The notes beneath the pieces were generated by a model. It was not told the DNA's origin. It did not search any database and was given only the letters and a program-made list of their open reading frames with translations. The position numbers were made by a program, and so were the translations under genes. Below are positions 24,631-29,369 of a DNA stretch of 29,369 nt, in pieces. Origin of the DNA: Bacillota bacterium (GTDB lineage: Bacteria; Bacillota; Clostridia; Acetivibrionales; DSM-1351); NCBI GenBank assembly GCA_023443515.1, contig JAEZUC010000098.1, forward strand, positions 1 to 29,369, read 5' to 3'. Numbering within the stretch: the stretch's first letter is position 1; every line of letters starts with the position of its first letter.

Positions 24631-25758
24631 TTACGGTTTTAATATGACCTTAATACAGTTATCCAATTTTTTATCAAATATTTCGTAGGCATGTTCTCCC
24701 TCATCCAACTTGAGCTTGTGTGTAATAATATCAGTGGCGTCAAACTTACCCTGCTTGATTAAATCCAGAATCCTCGGAACATAGGTCTGCGCAGGACACT
24801 GTCCCATTTTAAGAGTAATATTTCTTGCAAAGAAATCTCCAAGGGGAAACATGTTGTATCTGGCACCATAAACCCCTACCATGGACACTGTACCACCTTT
24901 TCTTACAGCCTGGGTAGCTATTTCAATAGCTGATTTTGAACCTCCCTGGAGCTTCAAAGCAGTCTCAATCATCTCAAACTTGGTCATCTTCCCGTCCATT
25001 CCTACACAGTCAATCACCACATCTGCTCCACCATGGGTTATTTCTTTTATATATTCACCTGTATTGTCATGATCTTCAAAATTTATAACTTCTGCCCCAT
25101 ACTGTTTAGCATGTTCAAGGCGGTAATTAACGTAATCCACGGCGATTATTCTTTTAGCTCCGTGGAAAGCCGCCCACTTTATGCTGAGAAGTCCTACAGG
25201 CCCACAGCCTAGCACGACTACAGTGTCGTCCTTTTTTACTCCACCATTTTCTACTCCCCAATAAGAGGTAGGCAAAATGTCTGTCAAAAAAAGCACTTGT
25301 TCGTCAGCAAGTTCTTCGGGAACAATAGTAGGCCCAACATTTGCATATGGAACTCTCAGGTATTCAGCCTGTCCACCATCAAATCCGCCGTAAGTCTTAC
25401 TGTATCCGAAAATTCCGCCAACCTCTCCATTTGCATTGGAGTTGTCACATTGGCTCCACAAGTCATGCTCACAGTACCAGCAATGTCCGCATGAAACAGG
25501 AAAAGGGATTATGACCCTGTCTCCCTTTTTAACCTTTTGAACGCCTTTTCCGGCATCCTCCACAATTCCCATGGTTTCATGCCCCAGTATATATCCCAGG
25601 GGCATATTGGGTATCATACCATGTATGAGATGGAGATCAGAACCGCAAATTGCTGTAGAAGTAACTTTTACAATTATATCATCATCGTTTTTTATTTCAG
25701 GATCACCAACATTCCTTACTTTAACGTTTTTTATTCCTTCATATAAAATAGCTTTCAT
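24631..25758 (-). CDS. Zinc-dependent alcohol dehydrogenase (MDR family)
   Basis: The 375-residue medium-chain dehydrogenase has catalytic zinc ligands in AICGSDLH and GHETMGIVE, and a structural zinc loop CGHCWYCEHDLWSQC. The NAD(P)-binding motif is VVLGCGPVGLLSIKWAAFHG. It resembles the long-loop threonine/formaldehyde dehydrogenase-like branch (ILPTSYWGVENGGVKKDDTV, then YVPRILDLIKQGKFDATDIITH). It would interconvert an alcohol and an aldehyde or ketone. I start at ATG 25758, five bases after GGAGG; the upstream ATG at 25770 overlaps that site. It lies 69 bases upstream of the LysM-GH18 gene in the same direction but there is no functional link. Substrate unknown. Confidence 0.92.
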   Translation of the reverse strand: MKAILYEGIKNVKVRNVGDPEIKNDDDIIVKVTSTAICGSDLHLIHGMIPNMPLGYILGHETMGIVEDAGKGVQKVKKGDRVIIPFPVSCGHCWYCEHDLWSQCDNSNANGEVGGIFGYSKTYGGFDGGQAEYLRVPYANVGPTIVPEELADEQVLFLTDILPTSYWGVENGGVKKDDTVVVLGCGPVGLLSIKWAAFHGAKRIIAVDYVNYRLEHAKQYGAEVINFEDHDNTGEYIKEITHGGADVVIDCVGMDGKMTKFEMIETALKLQGGSKSAIEIATQAVRKGGTVSMVGVYGARYNMFPLGDFFARNITLKMGQCPAQTYVPRILDLIKQGKFDATDIITHKLKLDEGEHAYEIFDKKLDNCIKVILKP

Positions 25759-25811
25759 TTTATCCTCCATAAGAAACTATATTTAAAAATACTTTTCCCA
25801 TGAGAATAATT

Positions 25812-25843
25812 AATATTCCATGCAATAATTGCAGAATATTTAA
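25812..25843. promoter_or_regulatory. Nested dyad upstream of the manganese catalase gene
   Basis: TGCAAT-A-ATTGCA (25821-25833) is a perfect 6-1-6 dyad. It is flanked by AATATTC (25812-25818) and GAATATT (25834-25840), which continue the symmetry apart from a two-base bulge. A 7-1-7 layout of this kind is used by Fur/PerR-family repressors, and a peroxide-responsive site before a catalase would make sense; the match to the PerR consensus is only partial. Confidence 0.4.
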
Positions 25844-25901
25844 TTTTAATACTACAAATTCTAATACCAAATCGCTTAAAAAGGGAGATGGAGATAACAT
25901 T

Positions 25902-26594
25902 ATGTTTAAACATGATAAAGCACTATTACAGGATGTTCAGGTAGACGGCCCAAACCCAAATTATGCAGCATTGCTCCAGGAACAGCTGGGTGGCCCTCAG
26001 GGTGAACTAAAAGCCGCTTTACAGTATCTTTCACAGAGTTTCAGGATAAAAGACCCAGAAATTAAAGACTTGTTTTTAGATATTGCATCAGAAGAATTGA
26101 GCCACATGGAAATGGTGGCACAAACAGTAAATCTGCTCAACGGACATGTTCTAGATGCTAAAAATGCCACTATCGGTAATATAGAAGCCCATGTTTTAAC
26201 CGGACTTACACCTATGCTAAGCAATGCTTCAGGTCAGTTGTGGACAGCTGCTTATGTTAATGAAACAGGAGACCTTCCTGCCGATATTCTTTCAAACATA
26301 GCGGCAGAGCAGCGTGCAAAAGTAGTTTATGAATATCTTTACAGACAGATAACAGACAAAGGCGTAAGACGCACCATAGATTTTCTGCTGAATCGTGAGG
26401 AAGCCCATAACACAATGTTCAGAGAAGCTTTTAATAAAATTCAGGATACCGGTTCACTCAAGGATTGGGGAATCACAAAGGATTCTAAGCTTTACTTTAA
26501 CCTTTCAACTCCGGGTGATCAGTTCTTTAATGCCAACAACCCGCAGCCTGCAAGTTTTCAGAATCCGAATCCCCAAGAGCCGCAACAACACTAA
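25902..26594 (+). CDS. Manganese catalase family protein (CotJC-like)
   Basis: I start at ATG 25902, eight bases after GGAG and at the usual family start; the frame is open further upstream to 25800 but that stretch is AT-rich and unlike coding sequence. The 230-residue ferritin-like four-helix protein carries the dimanganese ligands: E35 (QGELKAAL), E65 and H68 (SEELSHME), E136 (NIAAEQRAK) and H169 (NREEAHNTM). These spacings match manganese catalase, which decomposes hydrogen peroxide without haem. The related CotJC is a spore coat component. The C-terminal 25 residues are Pro/Asn/Gln-rich, as in CotJC-like proteins. It is divergent from the alcohol dehydrogenase gene and ends at a strong terminator. 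Confidence 0.92.
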   Translation: MFKHDKALLQDVQVDGPNPNYAALLQEQLGGPQGELKAALQYLSQSFRIKDPEIKDLFLDIASEELSHMEMVAQTVNLLNGHVLDAKNATIGNIEAHVLTGLTPMLSNASGQLWTAAYVNETGDLPADILSNIAAEQRAKVVYEYLYRQITDKGVRRTIDFLLNREEAHNTMFREAFNKIQDTGSLKDWGITKDSKLYFNLSTPGDQFFNANNPQPASFQNPNPQEPQQH

Positions 26595-26596
26595 AA

Positions 26597-26650
26597 CACA
26601 AGAGGTGCATGGATTTTATATCATTCCTGCACCTCTTGTGTTATTTTTTT
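26597..26650 (+). terminator. Rho-independent terminator of the manganese catalase gene
   Basis: CACAAGAGGTGCA (26597-26609) and TGCACCTCTTGTG (26628-26640) form a perfect 13-bp stem with an 18-base loop, followed by TTATTTTTTT. It begins two bases after the stop codon. The T-run overlaps the last codons of the convergent small gene at 26641; the opposite side (TTTTAG on minus) is weaker. Confidence 0.92.
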
Positions 26651-26811
26651 ACAAATTTGCTTGGCCCTAATATTATGACAACTGCTACAAGTACTATTAT
26701 TACTGAATAGACATTATCTGAAATGAAATATGTCCTTTTTAGAATAAGTGTTGTTATTAGTAATATTGATAAAATAATTCTGATTATCAGAAGCTTTCTT
26801 TTATTTACCAT
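26641..26811 (-). CDS. Small two-helix membrane protein, 56 residues
   Basis: This gene is below the usual length cut-off. ATG at 26811, with AAAGGA nine bases upstream on the minus strand, opens a 56-residue frame starting MVNKRKLLIIRIILSILLIT. A second hydrophobic segment (SVIIVLVAVVIILGP) is followed by a basic tail, SKFVKK. Two helices joined by a charged loop (LKRTYFISDNVY) give a hairpin topology. It lies 27 bases downstream of another small membrane protein gene on the same strand, so the two may be cotranscribed. I do not recognise the family. Support comes from the ribosome binding site, the protein-like composition and the exact fit between the neighbour and the terminator. Confidence 0.6.
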   Translation of the reverse strand: MVNKRKLLIIRIILSILLITTLILKRTYFISDNVYSVIIVLVAVVIILGPSKFVKK

Positions 26812-26838
26812 ATGTAATTTTCCTTTTTGAAGCTTTCT

Positions 26839-27069
26839 CTATTTAGAATTTGTACCATTTATAGCTTTAAGAATAAAAAGGGTACATATAACTATTATTG
26901 AACAAAGGAACAGTATAGTACAAACCAAAGCCATAATACCACTATTAAAAACCGATGATGTTAATTCTCCTCCACCCGGCTGACTAAAAATACCACCTAT
27001 AAAAAACATAACTAAAAAGCCTATAAAAAAGGTTAGTATTCCAAACATTATAATTTTAAATGTCTTCAC
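26839..27069 (-). CDS. Small membrane protein, 76 residues, unknown family
   Basis: The protein has two clear hydrophobic helices (about 6-28 and 46-69) with a glycine-rich loop (FSQPGGGELTSS) between them and a short polar tail (AINGTNSK). The start is GTG 27069, five bases after a full AGGAGG. It sits between the GyrI-like gene, which ends in a likely terminator at 27113-27138, and the smaller membrane protein at 26641, with which it may form a two-gene unit. No family or function is recognised; the pairing suggests partners in the membrane, which is only inference. Confidence 0.7.
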   Translation of the reverse strand: MKTFKIIMFGILTFFIGFLVMFFIGGIFSQPGGGELTSSVFNSGIMALVCTILFLCSIIVICTLFILKAINGTNSK

Positions 27070-27112
27070 AAGTACCTCCTATTTTAAGTAAATTAATGCA
27101 GCCTTGCCCCTG

Positions 27113-27138
27113 AAAAAATAAATGTAAGACATTTATTT
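27113..27138 (-). terminator. AT-rich hairpin after the GyrI-like gene, probable terminator
   Basis: AAATAAATGT (27116-27125) and ACATTTATTT (27129-27138) form a perfect 10-bp stem with a three-base loop. On the minus strand it is followed by a short T-run. It lies 17 bases after the stop codon of the gene at 27156. The stem has few GC pairs, so its strength is uncertain. Confidence 0.55.
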
Positions 27139-27155
27139 ACCTCAGTAATACAAAT

Positions 27156-27674
27156 TTAAATAATTTTTTTACAAGGTAAAAAATATCCAAAAGTGAAGAT
27201 ATTATTACCATCTTCTTTGATATTAGCATACTTATCAAACGAATAGTATTCCATTGAAATCCCAATGATTGAGTAATCAGGCTCATACTCGTTTTCTCTC
27301 ATTATTTTCTCGGTTTTTACATGAGCACCCTTTTCCAGCTGAGAAGTATTTCCTTTTATCCAGCCAATCCCCATCAGACAATCAGGGATATCACGATAGG
27401 AAAACCCGTTTGGAACCGTAGTCTCCGGCTTAGTAAATATCCCTGCAATATATGTAAACTCTTTATTCTTTGGATTATACTCGCCCATCCAACCTATAGT
27501 ATCCCCTCTCGGTGACACTCTCTCAGGCATGTTTTGAAGAAACTCATTTGTACCATCCTTTAGCATATTACGCCATAATTCCGGAACAGGATTTTTCTTT
27601 CCAACAATAACCTCTTTACCGATAAATCTTACTGCATTAAAGTTTTGCACTTCAAAAGAAATTTTCAGCCCCAT
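27156..27674 (-). CDS. GyrI-like / effector-binding domain protein
   Basis: The protein of about 172 residues fits the GyrI-like (AraC effector-binding, SOUL/BacI) fold, which binds small hydrophobic ligands. It has the usual start (LKISFEVQNFNAVRFIGKEV), a central IGWMGEYNPKNKEFTYIAGI strand pair, a conserved VPNGFSYRDIP ligand-contact turn and a C-terminal PDYSIIGISMEYY...TFGYFLPCKK segment resembling the typical E-x-Y-x-P end. There is no DNA-binding domain, so it is a stand-alone ligand binder. I start at ATG 27674, five bases after GGGGG; the ATG at 27695 is possible and a longer frame to 27740 lacks a ribosome binding site. It follows a broken small ORF at 27755. Ligand unknown. Confidence 0.8.
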   Translation of the reverse strand: MGLKISFEVQNFNAVRFIGKEVIVGKKNPVPELWRNMLKDGTNEFLQNMPERVSPRGDTIGWMGEYNPKNKEFTYIAGIFTKPETTVPNGFSYRDIPDCLMGIGWIKGNTSQLEKGAHVKTEKIMRENEYEPDYSIIGISMEYYSFDKYANIKEDGNNIFTFGYFLPCKKII

Positions 27675-27754
27675 AAAAACCCCCAGTATCTTCATTTTCT
27701 CCAGACTAACATTAAAGTAACACCAAATATCTGTCTCCAACCAATTTTAGGTTG

Positions 27755-27909
27755 CTACTTTACGCTGTTAAATATTTCAATCGCTTTCTGGTTCTTTGTT
27801 TCAAGTAAAAACCTGCCATTTGACGGCCAGTCTTTTATAAGACTATTATCTTCCTTATTCTTTTTTAATTCTTTTTCCGATGAATATTCATATATTACTG
27901 TTTTTTCAT
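27755..27909 (-). pseudogene. Small ORF with a one-base frameshift in its A-run (51 residues if restored)
   Basis: On the minus strand AGGAGG is followed by ATG AAA AAA CAG TAA, so the frame ends after four codons. If the run of six A had seven, the frame would read MKKTVIYEYSSEKELKKNKE and continue to a TAG at 27755, giving 51 residues (later segment DWPSNGRFLLETKNQKAIEI). The protein-like composition and the ribosome binding site suggest a real small gene that lost one A, a slippage-expressed gene or a sequencing error. The family is not recognised. It lies 80 bases before the GyrI-like gene on the same strand. Confidence 0.5.
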
Positions 27910-28082
27910 TTTATTTTGGTCCTCCTATAAATTAGTCCAATATATTGTACCACACTATTCCATTTAAGGATTTAACTGTAAATATTTTTTTGTCATGGAC
28001 GAATCCCTTTACCAGTCATTTATTATATTTATATTAAGCTTATTATAACATCACTATGTGAACACTCATTTAATTCTTGACA

Positions 28083-28125
28083 TAAAAAACAGCCTTCTAT
28101 GATTAAGAATTCATCGTAGAAAGCT
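28083..28125 (-). terminator. Rho-independent terminator of the gene at 28187
   Basis: AGCCTTCTATGAT (28091-28103) pairs with ATCGTAGAAAGCT (28113-28125) with two mismatches over a nine-base loop. On the minus strand the stem is followed by GTTTTTTAT. It lies about 60 bases after the stop codon. Confidence 0.7.
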
Positions 28126-28186
28126 ATTTATAATTTTCTATTTACAATCATAGGTCCAATTATAAAAAATTAAAAAGAACTTTTTA

Positions 28187-28666
28187 TTATAATAGAATCC
28201 TCTTAAGATAGTCCAAGTATTCTTTTCTAATTTTAAGAGTGCATTTAGACTCTGGTAAATACATTTCTTCATTTTCGAAGCTTACGTAAAAACTTATCTG
28301 GCTTGTTTTATTATCCTCAACAACATTAATAAAAACATTTATACTTTTTTGCTTAATATAATCTACAGAACTTATACTATCAAAACTTCTTGCTGCATCA
28401 AGAAAATCAGCAAATTCCTGAATATTTATATCTTTTATACTAAGGGTTTTAAATGGTGTTAAAACACTGTTCTCATATCTACTCAGGGATATATCACAAT
28501 ATGTAACGTTGCCTGCGAAAGTACTATAATAAGATTTCAAGTTATCTTTACCCTCAAAGTAATCAGAACTTTTATTCCAGAGAGATGATATTACTAAGAG
28601 AACAATTGGTATAACGATAAAAATTAAAATTACAAGTATGATAGCTCTAAAAGCATTTATTTTCAT
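28187..28666 (-). CDS. Hypothetical membrane-anchored protein, 159 residues
   Basis: A single N-terminal membrane helix (about residues 8-29, AIILVILIFIVIPIVLLVIS) is followed by a soluble domain that lies outside the membrane if the helix is a signal anchor. The domain has a mix of strands and a helix (NIQEFADFLDAARSFDSISS), then INVFINVVEDNKTSQISFYV and a lysine/leucine-rich end. I do not recognise a family. The start is uncertain: I use ATG 28666, while ATG 28675 and a TTG at 28702 are also in frame, and none has a strong ribosome binding site. It has its own terminator and no clear partner; a short open remnant at 28707-28868 lies just upstream on the same strand. Confidence 0.6.
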   Translation of the reverse strand: MKINAFRAIILVILIFIVIPIVLLVISSLWNKSSDYFEGKDNLKSYYSTFAGNVTYCDISLSRYENSVLTPFKTLSIKDINIQEFADFLDAARSFDSISSVDYIKQKSINVFINVVEDNKTSQISFYVSFENEEMYLPESKCTLKIRKEYLDYLKRILL

Positions 28667-28706
28667 AATAGCCATCCGTTTCTGTAATCTATTTGATAGC
28701 AAAGTA

Positions 28707-28868
28707 TTATTTTCTAGTAATCATAATAATAGAGTTTTGCATTAAACGCCCAAGGATATTGATCATTGTGAAATTCATTTCTTTAAAACTTGCACCCCAA
28801 AATGATTCGTCGTTGTAGTATGCTTCAAAATATTTATCTTGTAAAGACAGTGTTGAATCTACCGATAC
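28707..28868 (-). pseudogene. Possible 3' remnant of a protein-coding gene
   Basis: On the minus strand a frame of 53 codons ends at TAA 28709-28707. It is open from two stops near 28869 but has no start codon until a Met halfway. The peptide (DKYFEAYYNDESFWGASFKE, then MNFTMINILGRLMQ) has a balanced, protein-like composition with Trp and Tyr. It may be the tail of a decayed gene. A chance open frame in AT-rich DNA cannot be excluded. Confidence 0.3.
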
Positions 28869-29250
28869 TTATTATAAGTAACATCAAATTATTAAAGAAA
28901 ATACTTTAATTTTCATGACGAATATACATTAAAGTTCATACCTCATCTTAAGTTATAAAGCTAATGTTGTTAAAGATATGGAATAATATTCAACCAGTAT
29001 ATATTAGCAAAATATGGATAAATTGTAAATGAGTTAATTGTTTAATTTATAATACACGCTATATAGAACAACCTCTGATACTTAACTCGGAATTATATTT
29101 ACGAGTGACGCTGCACTTTAACTGACAAAATCATATGGGAGATGCTTGTTGTCAAGGGCGTGACCGTGGAGACACTTGTAATCCTGAGGTGATAATCTAT
29201 TTTTCAATTCCCTACAGTAAATTTACTCAATGTTAGCTGTTTAATAAATA
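28869..29250. other. AT-rich intergenic stretch without a recognisable gene
   Basis: No frame on either strand here has a credible start, ribosome binding site and protein-like composition. The only structure noted is an 8-bp inverted repeat, ACTTTAAT (28903-28910) and ATTAAAGT (28928-28935). Confidence 0.6.
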
Positions 29251-29279
29251 TTGTACAATTTTTTTCACCGTGTTATAAT
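29251..29279 (+). promoter_or_regulatory. Strong predicted sigma-A promoter near the right edge
   Basis: TTGTAC (29251-29256) and a perfect TATAAT (29274-29279) are 17 bases apart. Transcription would start near 29286 and run to the right, out of the window. Confidence 0.7.
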
Positions 29280-29305
29280 AACCGTAAGTTAATAAAGTTT
29301 TTCGG

Positions 29306-29357
29306 TTGAACGGATAATTTCCGTTTTCAAGAGTATTTGGCTTCTGGGGTGGGAAGC
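29306..29357 (+). ncRNA. Two hairpins at the start of the right-edge transcript (possible structured leader or RNA, cut by the window)
   Basis: TTGAACGGA (29306-29314) pairs with TCCG and TTCAA (29320-29330) with a two-base bulge. GCTTC (29340-29344) pairs with GAAGC (29353-29357) over a GGGGTGG-containing loop. Both follow the promoter at 29251-29279. I did not recognise a known riboswitch or RNA family, and the rest lies outside the window. Confidence 0.3.
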
Positions 29358-29369
29358 TCGTATGTTTAC

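Noticed and set aside
25800..25901. 34-residue upstream extension of the manganese catalase
   Set aside because: It lacks a ribosome binding site, is very AT-rich and overlaps the dyad; the ATG at 25902 has a good site and the normal family start.
29135..29236. 33-residue cysteine-rich ORF on the plus strand near the right edge
   Set aside because: No ribosome binding site and no leader-like sequence or modification genes; a chance frame is likely.

Overview
The window looks like chromosome of a low-GC, spore-forming anaerobic member of the Bacillota, class Clostridia. Reasons: AT-rich intergenic DNA, strong GGAGG-type ribosome binding sites with many GTG/TTG starts, a LysM-GH18 spore-cortex-lytic type enzyme, a CotJC-like manganese catalase and a Listeria-type extracellular electron transfer locus. 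A mesophilic cellulolytic clostridium (Ruminiclostridium-like) is my guess, not something the sequence proves. No rRNA, tRNA, CRISPR array or insertion sequence was seen.

Layout. (1) 1-3276: a left-truncated MFS exporter and a second MFS exporter (minus strand), divergent from a TetR regulator and an aldo/keto reductase (plus strand); the promoter between them carries a clear dyad operator. (2) 3374-13812: an eight-gene minus-strand glycoconjugate operon. In transcription order: a UbiA-family polyprenyl-phosphate phosphoribosyltransferase-like enzyme, a Wzx-like flippase, an NAD-dependent sugar epimerase, a class III aminotransferase, a membrane-anchored endonuclease/exonuclease/phosphatase-fold enzyme, a fused GHMP sugar kinase-nucleotidyltransferase, and two GT2 glycosyltransferases. 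A 412-base leader with several inverted repeats precedes it, and before that lies a GAF-LuxR regulator (14225-15016). (3) 15268-16509: another MFS exporter with its own terminator. (4) 16701-22987: a complete-looking flavin-based extracellular electron transfer (EET) operon, minus strand, in the order ndh2 - dmkA - eetA - eetB - pplA-like lipoprotein - apbE. Electrons would pass from NADH via Ndh2 to demethylmenaquinone, then through EetA/EetB to a flavinylated surface lipoprotein. Its promoter region holds a five-unit 10-bp tandem repeat and a possible Rex site. (5) 23281-26594: LysM-GH18 hydrolase, zinc alcohol dehydrogenase and a divergent manganese catalase. (6) 26641-28868: small membrane proteins, a GyrI-like protein, a small frameshifted ORF and an orphan membrane-anchored protein. 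(7) The right end is largely non-coding AT-rich DNA ending in a strong promoter followed by two hairpins, which suggests a structured RNA or leader cut by the window edge.

The two most interesting systems are the EET operon, with its unusual promoter array, and the glycoconjugate operon, with its kinase-nucleotidyltransferase fusion and lipid-phosphoribose-type chemistry. All functions are read from motifs by eye; no database search was run.
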